A stretch of 64,000 nucleotides of DNA from Candidatus Melainabacteria bacterium (GCA_017307165.1 JAFKGK010000003.1:186001-250000), one strand, 5' to 3'; counted from the stretch's first letter, positions 37,941 to 47,861 are shown. Made by a program: numbers and translations. The notes: generated from the sequence alone by a model not told the origin.

Positions 37941-38526
37941 GCTGCCAGACCGACGCAATGATCTTATAATTGCCTTTGGCCTGGTCGTGGGACCTGATGT
38001 CGCTTTCGACCAGGCAGATTTTTGTAATGCGATGGGTCAGGATCAATCCATCAATGCCTTTCAGATCTTTTGGCATGAGCGAGCATTTTGCTTTTAGTCT
38101 AATCAAGGTTATGTGCGGTTTAAATGACTCCAGTCTGTGGTCTTGTTTTTGATTTGAGCCGTATCTGGCTGCCACTGCCCTTGATACCTCGCCTGCCCTC
38201 ATGATCGGTGCCCCTGCTGCTTCCAGGGCAAAGGTTTTGGCAGGTACGGCTACGATTACTCTTGGGGCTTGCCAATCCGGCCAGGCCTCGACTCTGTCAA
38301 AGATTATCTCCAGTGGTTTTTGCAGATGTAAGTCATGCAATGATTGGGCAAGATCATTTTGTAGATCGTCTAGTTTGTGGTTTGGCACATCGCCAATAAA
38401 GGCAAAGGTTAAATGTAGCTTCTTTCGTGGCACCATTTTGTATGCTTGAGCCAGATTGGCTTGCTGAAAGGCAAGAGCCTGCTCGCAGCAAGCAGGCTCC
38501 AAAAAACTCGCCACAAACAAGCGCAT
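37918..38526 (-). CDS. thpR: RNA 2',3'-cyclic phosphodiesterase
   Basis: 202 aa from the ATG at 38526, which forms TGATG with the stop of the preceding gene; an upstream in-frame extension lacks family residues. 2H phosphoesterase of the LigT/ThpR type, opening RLFVASFLEP. The two catalytic HxTx motifs are HLTF and HITL (the latter in FKPHITLIRL). Opens 2',3'-cyclic phosphate ends on RNA. It overlaps the amidase 3' end by 23 bases, tail to tail. Confidence 0.88.
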   Translation of the reverse strand: MRLFVASFLEPACCEQALAFQQANLAQAYKMVPRKKLHLTFAFIGDVPNHKLDDLQNDLAQSLHDLHLQKPLEIIFDRVEAWPDWQAPRVIVAVPAKTFALEAAGAPIMRAGEVSRAVAARYGSNQKQDHRLESFKPHITLIRLKAKCSLMPKDLKGIDGLILTHRITKICLVESDIRSHDQAKGNYKIIASVWQPKGQDRA

Positions 38527-39101
38527 CAGCCAGTGCTCTCTCGCTTGGGCATCTGCTCTTTTAGTGTATCGATCACGCCTTGAGGTCCGCCCATGCCTTT
38601 GACGAGCAGAGCGCCGCCAATAGCAAATGGCAAAAACATGATGATGATCTGCATCATAGTGACACCAGGGAAGGTGATCGTGAGAGTGGCCAGGGTGGCT
38701 AGAATGGTGACTGCGCAACCAAGAACGGTGAGGCACCAGCCCCATTTGCTGCGCGAATTGTAAAAGATCATGCCCAGGCCGATCATGATCGGTAGAAAAA
38801 GGAGGGCAAATCCACCGGAGCCCATGCCGAGCATGGCTAGCAAGCCGCTGGATACATGGATATGTTGAAAGACCATGACCAGCCCGATAAATATAAGAGC
38901 TAGACCGCCAAAATAGGCAGCATCAGATTTTTTTGCCTTGCCTGATTTGCCGGATCGGCTGGAAATGGCATCGGATCTGGTATCAACAGCGTAGATATTG
39001 CCATTTTTGTCCTGGCGTGAGACCGCTCTCTGCTCATCATCCAAAACGCTGGCCTCGAGCTCGATGAGCTTTTGCTGGATCTCTTCTTCTTTCTTGTTCA
39101 T
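38526..39101 (-). CDS. Membrane protein of unknown function
   Basis: 191 aa. A charged N-terminal coil (about 1-60, Glu/Lys/Arg/Ser-rich) is followed by three to four membrane helices: 65-82, 87-110, 118-140 and 146-168. The C-terminal tail is short and basic. No family is recognised. It is translationally coupled to thpR through TGATG. Upstream lies a 254-base noncoding gap shared with the divergent 39356 gene; a CTCCT/AGGAG hairpin right upstream of the start might mask the ribosome site. Confidence 0.65.
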   Translation of the reverse strand: MNKKEEEIQQKLIELEASVLDDEQRAVSRQDKNGNIYAVDTRSDAISSRSGKSGKAKKSDAAYFGGLALIFIGLVMVFQHIHVSSGLLAMLGMGSGGFALLFLPIMIGLGMIFYNSRSKWGWCLTVLGCAVTILATLATLTITFPGVTMMQIIIMFLPFAIGGALLVKGMGGPQGVIDTLKEQMPKRESTG

Positions 39102-39289
39102 TTTGTTAGTAGGCTCCTCTTTAAGGAGGTCTCCGTTGAGATTGAAATTTCAGCATATCACTGCTGATTATGCCCCAAAAATGGGGTGTCGAGACAAAAA
39201 GGCCGGCTGACTGATAAAGCGTGAGGAGGTAGGGGAATATAGATACCGAAAACATTCATATTTTAGGTGCCTGGAGAACCGATTCTGCT

Positions 39290-39295
39290 TATAAT
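39290..39295 (+). promoter_or_regulatory. Probable -10 box for the TIM-barrel-like gene
   Basis: Perfect TATAAT; no good -35 at 16-18 bases, only a TG dinucleotide slightly too far upstream for a true extended -10. The 39102-39355 gap has nothing else that I can assign apart from a CCCCA/TGGGG hairpin near 39173. Confidence 0.45.
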
Positions 39296-39355
39296 GGCCT
39301 GAGAGAGTTTATTACTCAAAGATCTTTTTCTTTTCTATCTAGACTGGATACATAT

Positions 39356-40804
39356 ATGAAATATCGCCTTTGCCAGACTCTCGGTCAGTGCGCTATGGCC
39401 GTGCTTGTAGCGAGTCAAGCCTGTGCAGCCAATCCAGCGGTCAAAGCTAGTGTCAATCTGCCGCTTGCTGCTTATCCGCTCAAGGCTCAACCGGCATCAG
39501 GCAGTGTGACAGATAAAAAACCAGGTCTTGCCGAAGGTCCGGGCGTTTGGATGAATATGTGGAGCTATCCCAAAGAAGATTTTGAGACCTATGCTCAGGG
39601 TTTGTATTCCAAGGGCATTCGCAATTTGTTTATCCAGACCTCGCGCAGCAATACTCCGGCAATTGCCAGCCCCGACAAGCTCGGTCAACTAATAGAAGCT
39701 TGCCACAAATACAATATTAGAGTGATTGCCTGGTCCTTTGCCGAGCTCATCGACCCGATCGCCGATGCCAACAAGATGATCGCTGCTGCCAATTTTAGAT
39801 CGCCTAATGGTCATGCGCTCGATGCCATCGCGCCCAACCTCGAAAAAAATCTCAGCGTTGCCACTGTGGAGGCTTATTCGGCCCATATCCGCAAAATCCT
39901 CGGCCCAGACTACCCTTTGATCGCCGTCATATTTAGTCCGCTCAATCGTGGTCCCATGGTAGCGCGCACTCCCTGGAAGGTCTTTGCCAAGCATTATGAT
40001 GTAATTGCTACTATGGCCTATTGGAATGGCAAGTATCAAACCCTGGATGCCTATACCTATACGCGCCAGACCATACAAAAAGTGCACCAATTGACACAGA
40101 GACCAGATTTGGACGTGCATGTCATTGGAGATGGCATGGGCACCAGGGGCAACGAAATCACAGAGTTTATGCGTGCCCTCAGAGATGGTGGCGCACAGTC
40201 CGGTTCTCTTTACCCCAATCATTACATGACAGACGAACAATATACTGCGCTGTCTCGCTATAGCCAATTTATGCCTGCCAATACCCAGGAAAGACTGGGC
40301 TCGCTCAAATCTTTATTGGCATCAAACCTGGTGGCATCTCCCGCTGATAGCGATCCTGCCAGACCGCTAGGCCGCGGTGATTTTTATCGTCTGGTGGCAC
40401 ATGGTCTCAAGATACCTGCTATTTCAACCAGTCAGGATGCGTATGATCATTTTAAAAAGCATGGAGTCATCGACACTATAGCCGAGGAGTATCCCGAAAT
40501 GGCAAATGACGATGACCTGGTCTCTCCAATCACTCACGAGATCGCCAATCGTTTTGTCGCTGTCGCAATAAGTAATCAATCTCAAAAACAAAAGGCACAG
40601 CCTGGCAAGGCCAAAAAGATGACTCCTTATTTGATCATGGGCAAGCCAAATAGCAGGCCCGATAGATTTTTTGTCAGTCCAGCCTATGCCGAATCGACTA
40701 AGGGTACCCTCGGCTTAGGCACCGAGGCCAAAAACAAGGATGTGCCGATCAATTATCTTGATGCTGCCATCTTGTACAAACAGATGGTTCAGGCATCCCG
40801 CTGA
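39356..40804 (+). CDS. Exported TIM-barrel glycoside-hydrolase-like protein
   Basis: 482 aa with a signal peptide ending near CAA (about residue 24). The domain from about 60 to 320 has the strands and loops of a DUF4015/GHL-type barrel: GVWMNMWSYPKEDFETYA, GIRNLFIQTSR, HKYNIRVIAWSFAELI, VIATMAYWNG and DVHVIGDGMG. These resemble bacterial putative glycosidases, but I cannot name catalytic acids. The C-terminal 150 residues may be SLH-like (DFYRLVAHGLKIP, KHGVIDTIAEEYPEMANDD) and could bind the cell wall. Precedes hpf by 21 bases. Confidence 0.6.
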   Translation: MKYRLCQTLGQCAMAVLVASQACAANPAVKASVNLPLAAYPLKAQPASGSVTDKKPGLAEGPGVWMNMWSYPKEDFETYAQGLYSKGIRNLFIQTSRSNTPAIASPDKLGQLIEACHKYNIRVIAWSFAELIDPIADANKMIAAANFRSPNGHALDAIAPNLEKNLSVATVEAYSAHIRKILGPDYPLIAVIFSPLNRGPMVARTPWKVFAKHYDVIATMAYWNGKYQTLDAYTYTRQTIQKVHQLTQRPDLDVHVIGDGMGTRGNEITEFMRALRDGGAQSGSLYPNHYMTDEQYTALSRYSQFMPANTQERLGSLKSLLASNLVASPADSDPARPLGRGDFYRLVAHGLKIPAISTSQDAYDHFKKHGVIDTIAEEYPEMANDDDLVSPITHEIANRFVAVAISNQSQKQKAQPGKAKKMTPYLIMGKPNSRPDRFFVSPAYAESTKGTLGLGTEAKNKDVPINYLDAAILYKQMVQASR

Positions 40805-40825
40805 GCTCAATAGAGAGGAGGTTTC

Positions 40826-41413
40826 ATGCAAGTAACAGTAACCGGCCGCAATATCGAATTAACTACTGCCCTCAAGCAATATCTAATCGAAAAATTGCAG
40901 AGAGCGCAAAACCACTTTGACCATAAGCTCGATTGCACAGCTCTCTTGAGCGTAGCCAAAAATCCTTCTATCGCCAAGAGTCAAAAGGCCGAGGTGACCA
41001 TCAAGGTCAATGGCAATACCATTAGAGGCGAAGAAGCCACTGAAAATATGTATGCCTCTATCGATCTGGTCGCTGACAAGATCGAGCGGCAGTTGCGCAA
41101 GTACAAGACGCGGCATAGCAATAAGGGCAAGGCTTCTGGTCTCAGGGAGCGTACTGACGAGCCGGACGATGTCAGTGCTGATCTAGATGACGATGTGGCA
41201 GTGGAGCGATCTTTGGCGCTTGATGATGTCAAACCGCGCATCGTGCGTTCCAAGAGATTTTCCCTTAAACCAATGCTTGCTGCAGAAGCCTGCAAGCACA
41301 TGGATCTTTTGGGCCATGACTTTTTTATGTTTATTAATGCCGAGACCAACCAGGTCAATACGGTCTATCACAGGCGTGATGGCAATTATGGCCTGATCGA
41401 GCCTTTGACCTGA
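40826..41413 (+). CDS. hpf: Long-form ribosome hibernation promoting factor
   Basis: 195 aa. Residues 1-100 are the ribosome-binding S30AE domain (VTVTGRNIELTTALKQYLIEKL). An acidic linker leads to the C-terminal dimerisation domain (about 138-195: KRFSLKPMLAAEA, DFFMFINAETNQVNTVYHRRDGNYGLIEP), the part that joins two 70S ribosomes into 100S. Long HPF is typical of Firmicutes and Cyanobacteria. A strong GAGGAGG ribosome site precedes the ATG. Confidence 0.93.
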   Translation: MQVTVTGRNIELTTALKQYLIEKLQRAQNHFDHKLDCTALLSVAKNPSIAKSQKAEVTIKVNGNTIRGEEATENMYASIDLVADKIERQLRKYKTRHSNKGKASGLRERTDEPDDVSADLDDDVAVERSLALDDVKPRIVRSKRFSLKPMLAAEACKHMDLLGHDFFMFINAETNQVNTVYHRRDGNYGLIEPLT

Positions 41414-41483
41414 GTGTTTTGGTAAAGCAATATAGAAATCAATAGATTAAAATCAGGGATAAATTTCCTCGCAAAGATCCCAG

Positions 41484-44400
41484 ATGAAAAAACCTTCGAT
41501 TTCCTTTCTAGCCCTTGCTCTGACTCTGACCATAGGCTCTTTTGAACGTGCCATAGCAGCTGCCGACCCGGCCAGGCTGACCGAACTAAACAATGAGGCA
41601 GTCAAGGCTCTCAATTCGGGCAATTTTGACCTGGCCATCCAAAAACTAGAAGAAGCCGTCAAGATGGATCCCCGATACAAAATGGGGCGTAGCAATCTAG
41701 GCATCGCGTACAACAATTACGGCCTCAAATACCAAAATGATCCAGCGACGGCCATCAAATACTTTCACAAGGCCGTCTTGCTCGATCCCAGCAATACTAC
41801 CAGTCTCAATAATCTCGGTGGCATCATCCAAAAGATGGGCAAAAATCCTCGCGATTTTGCCACTAGAGTGGCTCTTGGGGATGCTGCTCGCAAATCGGCC
41901 GATTTTGCTGGTGCCATAGTCGAATACCGGGAGGCGCTCAAGCTCAAGGACGACGCTGCTCTGCACGAAAAGCTCGGCGATGTGCATCGGGTGCGTGATG
42001 AAAATGATAATGCCATCACCGAGTACACTGCCGCTGCGCGTACTGGTGATAGCGCTGCTCTAGAGGTCAAGCTCGGTCAAGCTTATCAAGCCAAAAAAGA
42101 CCTTGCCAATGCCATTACGGCCTATGGTAAGGCCATCACGATGAAGTCGGACGATCCCGAAGTCCAGGATGCCCTCGTGGCGGGCTGGGAGCAGGCGATC
42201 AAAGAAAATCCCACTGCTCCTGAAAACCACATCGGGCTTGGGCAGGCCTACCAATATCGGGGTGATTTTGGTCAGGCAGAAGCCGAGTACAAGATGGCGA
42301 GCAATCTCTCTCCCGGCAGGCAAAATCCACAGGCGCAAAAATTGCTTGCGACTCTCGGGGCCGCCAAGCAAAGTTTTCAAATCAACAAATACATAAATAT
42401 GGGTGTGGACCTGCAGTCCAAAAAGCAATATCTGCAGGCCATAGATGCTTACAAGCGTGCCTTGCAAATGAATCCGCCCGATCCCAAGCAAAAATCAGAC
42501 ATCATGATGAATATGGGTACGGCTTATCAGGCACAAGAAGATTACGCCAATGCCCTTGCCAGCTATCAGCAGGCCTTGCAATTTGATCCATCCAATGCAG
42601 CCGCGCAACAAGGTCTCAAGACTGCTCAGGCCGGTCAAAAAGACAAGGCGATCACGCAATTGTCCGCTCAAGCCGATGCTGCCTTTAAGGCTGGTCAATA
42701 CAAAGAGGCCATTGCCAAATACCAGGAGCTCTCCAAGTCCGACCCCAATGATGGTGGCTTGCACTTTAATATTGGTGCCGCCTATCAGCTCATGAAAGAC
42801 TATGACAATGCGATAGTCGAATATAACATGGCGATTCAGCTCGACCCTAAAAATCAGCAGTATAAGGACGAGCTCGTCAAAGCCAAGGACCTCAAGGCCC
42901 AGCCGATCATCGATGATGCATTGGCCAAGCACAAAAACAAGGACTATCTGGGAGCGATCCAGGCTTATCAGCAGGCACTAAATGTGGTGCCAGGCAAGCC
43001 TGAGCTGATCTACAACCTGGCCTCTGCTCAGTATGCCGCCCAGATGTACCCAGATGCACGCAAGTCCTATACTCAAGCGCTGGAGCTCGATCCTAAAGGT
43101 CAGATCAACAATTTTTATTTCATCGCTACCATAGATGAAAATGCAAACAATGCACGCCAGGCAATGGGCGAGTATCAGATGTACCTGCAAAAGGCAGGTG
43201 CTCAAGGTGTCTATGCCACGCAGGCAAAGGCGAGATTTGATGCTCTGGCCAAGGGGGGTGCAACGCAAAAGATCAAGTCCGAAAGCGAATTGGCAAAGGA
43301 AAAGGAAGGTCAGGATGCCTATGCCAAGGCCATCAGCCTGCAGCAATCAGCGCAATACGATCAGGCTGATGCTGCCTATCAAAAGGCCATTTCCATCGAT
43401 CCTACCAATGCCGACTATATTTATGGCCAGGGCACAAATTATCAACAATGGGGCAAGATCGACCAGGCTTTAGCCAGTTATCAAAAGGCAGTAAGCATGG
43501 CACCTGGCAACAAAGATTTTGCCAAGGCTGTAGCTGATGCCAAAATCCTCAAAGCCGGTCCTCTCGTCAAAGAGGCCTACGACAAGCAGACTGCCGGTGA
43601 TCTGGCAGGTGCCCAGGCAAAATACCAAGAAGCTCTGCAACTCGATGGTGATAATGGCTCTATTTGGATGAACCTCGGTGTTGCTTATCAGGGAACAGAT
43701 GATTTTCAAAAAGCATTTGAAGCCTATCAAAAGGCTTATCAACTTGCCCCCAAAGAGTGCGTAGACTGCCTGTACTTTATGGGCCAGATCGACGAAAACT
43801 ACAATCGCGGCCAGGCTGCATTGGACAAATACACAAAGTACACTCAGTACGCACCCAGTGGTACTTATGTCGCTCAAGCCCGGGCTCGTGGTCAGGCTTT
43901 GCGCACCAATATCGGTGACACAGTCAAGATGGCCACCACAGCTGATGTCAAAGCTGCTGCCGAGGTCGGCAAGTCTTATGAGGCCGGCGTAAAGGCTCAG
44001 CAAGCCGCCGACTACGATACAGCCATCACCAATTATCAAAAGGCCATGGCACTTGCACCCAAAGAACCAGCCTATCCTTATGCTCTGGCGACCGCTTATC
44101 AGGCCAAGGGAGATATGGACAATGCCGTAAAATATTTTCAAACGGCACTAGGACTTGCTCCTGCCAAGGACCAAAATACATACAAGCAAGCACTCGATGC
44201 AGCAAAATTGGCTCAGGTCCAGCCTATGATGGATGAGGCAGTCAAAAAACACGGCGCCGGCGATCTCGATGGAGCTATCCCTCTCTACGAAAAAGCGCTC
44301 TCTATCTATCCAAACAATGCTCACGGCTATACCAACCTGGCGGGAGCCTACCAGGCCAAGGATGATTTTAATGCCGCTAAGCGCAACTATCAAAAGGCGA

Positions 44401-45245
44401 TCGATCTCGATCCCAAAAACGAATCGGACAATTATTATTTCATCGGTCTGATCGATGAAAATAATGCGCAAGCGCAACTGGCTGTGACAGACTACACTAA
44501 ATACGTACAGGCTAAGCCGACCGGTACCTATGCTAGTGACGCCAAGGCTCGTGCCGCTCGATTGCGAGCCAATCCCGCATCGGCTCAAAAATTGGCCACG
44601 CAGGCCCAGGTAAAGGCTTCTACTCAGGCGTCCGGTGCATTTAACGATGCAGTGGCTCTTCAGCAAGCTCAAAAATATGACGAGGCAATCGCCAAGTATA
44701 AAGAGGCTCTGCAGGCACAACCCAATGAGGCCTCGTACTATTACAGCCTCGGTACCTGCTATCAAGCAAAGCAAGACCTGGACAATGCTCTGGTCAATTA
44801 CGAAAAGGCCATGAGTCTCAATCCAAAAGAGCCGGCCTACAAGGAGCTGATCAAGCAGATCAAGCAAGCCAAGGCCTCTCCCCTGGTCAACAGTGCGATC
44901 GAAAAGCAGACGACCAAAAACGACTTGCCTGGAGCAATCGCTGATTACGAAGCTGCACTCAAGGTTTATGATGATCCTGCTACGCACAGTTATCTGGGCA
45001 CGGCCTATCAGGCTCAAAATAATTTGCAAAAAGCCCTTAGTGAGTACAATCGCGCCATCCAGATGGATGCCAGTGTGGCCATGGTCGATACCTACTATTA
45101 CCTAGGTACGGTCTTTGAAGGACTCAAGCAACCGGCCAAGGCTATAGAGATGTACCAAAAGTTTGTCCGCATGGCACCAGCCAATAATGGCAATATGGCA
45201 GCGGTCAAAGAAAGGCTCAAGCTTTTGGCTCCCGGCCGTAAATAA
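41484..45245 (+). CDS. Very large exported TPR protein, 1253 aa
   Basis: Signal peptide with hydrophobic run 8-22 and cleavage near AIA-AA. The rest is TPR-like repeats, some 30 in all, with Ala/Gln/Lys-rich composition. From about residue 467 onward four modules of about 220 residues follow each other. Each has a K..KA.P....A......D..GAI..Y..AL start, a YYFIG.IDEN-like block (residues 541, 762, 982, 1203) and a Y.KY....P.GTY...A.AR..ALR spacer. No enzymatic domain. A giant periplasmic scaffold seems likely. The end overlaps lgt by 29 bases. Confidence 0.8.
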   Translation: MKKPSISFLALALTLTIGSFERAIAAADPARLTELNNEAVKALNSGNFDLAIQKLEEAVKMDPRYKMGRSNLGIAYNNYGLKYQNDPATAIKYFHKAVLLDPSNTTSLNNLGGIIQKMGKNPRDFATRVALGDAARKSADFAGAIVEYREALKLKDDAALHEKLGDVHRVRDENDNAITEYTAAARTGDSAALEVKLGQAYQAKKDLANAITAYGKAITMKSDDPEVQDALVAGWEQAIKENPTAPENHIGLGQAYQYRGDFGQAEAEYKMASNLSPGRQNPQAQKLLATLGAAKQSFQINKYINMGVDLQSKKQYLQAIDAYKRALQMNPPDPKQKSDIMMNMGTAYQAQEDYANALASYQQALQFDPSNAAAQQGLKTAQAGQKDKAITQLSAQADAAFKAGQYKEAIAKYQELSKSDPNDGGLHFNIGAAYQLMKDYDNAIVEYNMAIQLDPKNQQYKDELVKAKDLKAQPIIDDALAKHKNKDYLGAIQAYQQALNVVPGKPELIYNLASAQYAAQMYPDARKSYTQALELDPKGQINNFYFIATIDENANNARQAMGEYQMYLQKAGAQGVYATQAKARFDALAKGGATQKIKSESELAKEKEGQDAYAKAISLQQSAQYDQADAAYQKAISIDPTNADYIYGQGTNYQQWGKIDQALASYQKAVSMAPGNKDFAKAVADAKILKAGPLVKEAYDKQTAGDLAGAQAKYQEALQLDGDNGSIWMNLGVAYQGTDDFQKAFEAYQKAYQLAPKECVDCLYFMGQIDENYNRGQAALDKYTKYTQYAPSGTYVAQARARGQALRTNIGDTVKMATTADVKAAAEVGKSYEAGVKAQQAADYDTAITNYQKAMALAPKEPAYPYALATAYQAKGDMDNAVKYFQTALGLAPAKDQNTYKQALDAAKLAQVQPMMDEAVKKHGAGDLDGAIPLYEKALSIYPNNAHGYTNLAGAYQAKDDFNAAKRNYQKAIDLDPKNESDNYYFIGLIDENNAQAQLAVTDYTKYVQAKPTGTYASDAKARAARLRANPASAQKLATQAQVKASTQASGAFNDAVALQQAQKYDEAIAKYKEALQAQPNEASYYYSLGTCYQAKQDLDNALVNYEKAMSLNPKEPAYKELIKQIKQAKASPLVNSAIEKQTTKNDLPGAIADYEAALKVYDDPATHSYLGTAYQAQNNLQKALSEYNRAIQMDASVAMVDTYYYLGTVFEGLKQPAKAIEMYQKFVRMAPANNGNMAAVKERLKLLAPGRK
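42885..45193 (+). repeat. Four tandem ~660-bp coding modules
   Basis: Module starts, read from the K..KA.P motif, are at 42885, 43542, 44205 and 44862 (657, 663, 657 bases apart). The YYFIG.IDEN block recurs at the same period. The units differ considerably in DNA, so the duplication is old; the fourth unit is the most diverged at its end. Confidence 0.75.
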
Positions 45246-46023
45246 AATGCAGCATGAGTGCCAGCGCCGCACCAACTGTGATGGCGCTGACTAAAACCGG
45301 TACAGGCACGGTCATAAAATACCTGACCGTATCGACCCGTAAAGGCTCGATCAATACCCGCCCCAAAGAGTAACCGATGAGATAGAGGCAAAAAATCACA
45401 CCTGGCTTTTTTTTGAGTTTGCTCGAGGACAGTCTGTACAAGATGGCAAAGAGTGCTAGATTCCAGATTGATTCGTATAAAAAAGTAGGGTGAAAGTAGC
45501 TTTCGGCCTGGTAGGAGGCCGGTCTATATTGCGGAGCAATGGCAAGCTTGAGGGGAAAATCCGCTTGTACCGGTCTCCCGAAGGCTTCGGAATTGAAAAA
45601 ATTGCCCCATCTGCCGATGGCCTGCGCTAGGGGGATGGTGGCAGCAATAATATCGGCGTATGGTAAGACGGGCTTTTTTTCGCGTTTGAGAAATGCCACG
45701 CCGGCGATGATACCGCCTATGATGCCGCCATGAATTGACAGGCCTCCTTTCCAGATTTCCAAGGCCGCCAGCGGATTGGCTATATATGAGTCGATGCTGA
45801 GCGCTACATAATAGATGCGTGCGCCAATAACGCCGGCGATAAAGCAGATGAGGGCGAGATTGACCAGGCAGTCTACATCTAGATCGAGTCGCCGTGCCAA
45901 TCTTATCGCGCATTGCAGAGCCGCGAGAAAGCCCAGGGCAATCATCAAGCCATACCAGCGCAAGACCATAGGGCCAAGGCTAAATATGATTGGGCCGGGT
46001 GATTGCAAAATTAAAGAGGTCAA
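45217..46023 (-). CDS. lgt: Prolipoprotein diacylglyceryl transferase
   Basis: 268 aa from TTG 46023. Transfers diacylglycerol from phosphatidylglycerol to the lipobox cysteine, the first step of lipoprotein maturation. About seven membrane helices. The Lgt signature is clear: GRWGNFFNSEAFG, with HGGIIGGIIAG before it and an R..EP...DT region toward the end. A substrate is present in this window, the PpiC lipoprotein. Start overlaps the small exported gene by 4 bases (TTGA); the end overlaps the giant TPR gene tail to tail. Confidence 0.94.
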   Translation of the reverse strand: MTSLILQSPGPIIFSLGPMVLRWYGLMIALGFLAALQCAIRLARRLDLDVDCLVNLALICFIAGVIGARIYYVALSIDSYIANPLAALEIWKGGLSIHGGIIGGIIAGVAFLKREKKPVLPYADIIAATIPLAQAIGRWGNFFNSEAFGRPVQADFPLKLAIAPQYRPASYQAESYFHPTFLYESIWNLALFAILYRLSSSKLKKKPGVIFCLYLIGYSLGRVLIEPLRVDTVRYFMTVPVPVLVSAITVGAALALMLHFIYGREPKA

Positions 46024-46292
46024 TACGGTGCTCTACTATTGGGAAACTGGTCGCCATAGACATCCTTTGGCGCGCGTCCCTGGTCGCGATCGCGATTGGC
46101 CGGCAGCCCATCATCGTGCTGCTCGTCTCGCGGGTCAGGCCCATGAGGATCTGGGCCTTTGGGATCACCACCATATTTTTGCAGTTTGACGTGCGACTCA
46201 CCTGAAAAAATCGTTGGTTTGGCAGCTTGTACAGGATAAGCAAGGGCCAGGACGGAGCCGAGCAATGCAATCGATAAGACAGTCTTTTGCAT
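46020..46292 (-). CDS. Small exported Asp/Pro-rich protein
   Basis: 90 aa from ATG 46292, with AGGAG ahead; a longer frame to 46343 has no ribosome site. Signal peptide MQKTVLSIALLGS...VQA. The mature 67 residues are polar, with a duplicated GPDPHGPDPRDE stretch and many Asp, Arg and Pro. Possibly metal- or polymer-binding; no family known. First gene of a two-gene unit with lgt. Confidence 0.6.
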   Translation of the reverse strand: MQKTVLSIALLGSVLALAYPVQAAKPTIFSGESHVKLQKYGGDPKGPDPHGPDPRDEQHDDGLPANRDRDQGRAPKDVYGDQFPNSRAPY

Positions 46293-46400
46293 GGTTTTTC
46301 TCCTGTTAGAGTGCAGCCCCTGCAGTATAGTGCCAATTGCCAAGGGTGAAATAGGGTTACAATTTAAGGCAGGTTAGTTTTTTTTCGGGTGTAGCAGACG

Positions 46401-47861
46401 ATGGCCAAGGCCAAAACGCGCTGGTCTTGCCAGCACTGTGGTTTTCAGACCAGTCGCTCCCTCGGTCGTTGCACTGATTGCGGCGCATGGGGGAGTCTGA
46501 TCGAAGAAATAATGCAGGAAGAGGAGCCTGCAAAGAAGGGTTTTGCCCAGAGACTCGGCCAGGCTGCTGCCCATAATGGTCAAAATCCTGATGGTGGCAA
46601 GGCAAGACCGCTTTCGCAGATCGACGTAGACGAAACGATGAGGCTTGCCACTGGCATGGCCGGTTTGGATGAGGTGCTTGGCGGAGGATTGGTACCTGGA
46701 GCAGTCATACTCCTGGCCGGCGACCCTGGTGTAGGCAAGTCGACCCTCCTGATGCAGATTGCCCGACATCTGGCAGATGCACATAAGATCCTCTACATAA
46801 CCGGAGAAGAGTCCGCTTCTCAAGTAAAATTGCGAGCTTCTCGGATAGGTATCAAGAGCGACAACGTGCTCATCGCTGCTGAGCAAAACGTAGCTATTGC
46901 ATCCGACTTGATCCATAGTCATGCTCAAGAAGCTCCCATCTGCTTCGTAGATAGCATCCAGTCTGTCTATCATCCTGATATTTCTAGCTCAGCCGGGTCG
47001 GTGAGCCAGGTGAGAGAAGGCACGCAACTCTTGATCCATGCTGCCAAGGCCGCAAATGTGGCTACCATACTTGTTGGCCATGTAACTAAAGAAGGAGCTA
47101 TTGCCGGTCCTCGCGTGCTCGAGCACATGGTGGACGTGGTACTGCAGTTTGAGGGCGATTCTACCCGTCAATTGCGTATCCTCAAGGCCGTCAAAAACCG
47201 ATTTGGCTCGACCAATGAGATCGCTATTTTTGCCATGACAGAGTCTGGATTGAGCGAAGTCGACAATCCAAGCAAGCTCTTTTTGGGAGATCGCTTGCAC
47301 AAAGTCGGCTCGCGGCAGGCTCCCTCTGGTACGGCCGTAATTGCAGGTGGCGAGGGCGCTCGCAGTCTTCTGCTTGAAGTGCAGGCTCTGACTGTTTCTA
47401 CTCCCAATCCCTCACCTCGCCGCGTGGTCAATGGTTGGGACTACAACAGGTTGCTGCAACTCTGCGCAATTTTAGAAAAGCGTTCAGGATTGATGCTCAA
47501 TCGTCTCGATGTCTACGTAAATATTGTTGGAGGCATGGATTTTAGCGATCCGGCAGGGGATCTAGGTATCGCGCTTGCGATTGCTACGAGCTTTCTCGAT
47601 CGCTCCATCGATCCGGGTCTGGTTGCAGTTGGCGAAGTCGGCCTGACAGGAGAGATCCGGCCTGTCACCAATTTGCCACAAAGGCTCAAGGAAGCCGCGA
47701 GGCTGGGCTTTACTAGAGCCCTTGTGCCGCGCTCCAGTATCGATAAAAAAACACACCAACTGGGGATAGAGGTCAAAGGAGTAGATACACTGAAAGAGGC
47801 ACTGGATTTTGCCGTGCCCAAATTGAGCAATAAAAAAGATGAAGGCGTATACTCCCTCTGA
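46401..47861 (+). CDS. radA: DNA repair protein RadA
   Basis: 486 aa. Branch-migration helicase related to RecA, used in recombinational repair. Zinc finger CQHC...CTDC (9-28), Walker A GDPGVGKST, the RadA-specific KNRFGSTNEIAIF, and a C-terminal Lon-like domain with GGMDFSDPAGDLGIALAI. TTGCCA-N15-TACAAT (46337-46363) may be its promoter. Overlaps uvrC by 23 bases. Confidence 0.95.
   Translation: MAKAKTRWSCQHCGFQTSRSLGRCTDCGAWGSLIEEIMQEEEPAKKGFAQRLGQAAAHNGQNPDGGKARPLSQIDVDETMRLATGMAGLDEVLGGGLVPGAVILLAGDPGVGKSTLLMQIARHLADAHKILYITGEESASQVKLRASRIGIKSDNVLIAAEQNVAIASDLIHSHAQEAPICFVDSIQSVYHPDISSSAGSVSQVREGTQLLIHAAKAANVATILVGHVTKEGAIAGPRVLEHMVDVVLQFEGDSTRQLRILKAVKNRFGSTNEIAIFAMTESGLSEVDNPSKLFLGDRLHKVGSRQAPSGTAVIAGGEGARSLLLEVQALTVSTPNPSPRRVVNGWDYNRLLQLCAILEKRSGLMLNRLDVYVNIVGGMDFSDPAGDLGIALAIATSFLDRSIDPGLVAVGEVGLTGEIRPVTNLPQRLKEAARLGFTRALVPRSSIDKKTHQLGIEVKGVDTLKEALDFAVPKLSNKKDEGVYSL

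Noticed and set aside
38527..38745. 73-residue N-terminal extension of thpR
   Set aside because: His/Arg-rich, unlike the family, and antisense-phase reading of the coupled membrane protein gene; the TGATG start at 38526 fits the family N-terminus.
43470..45029. Two long minus-strand frames (223 and 293 aa) opposite the giant TPR gene
   Set aside because: Their composition mirrors Gln/Lys/Ala-rich TPR codons on the other strand (Leu/Ile/Cys/Gly-rich), without ribosome sites or family motifs.
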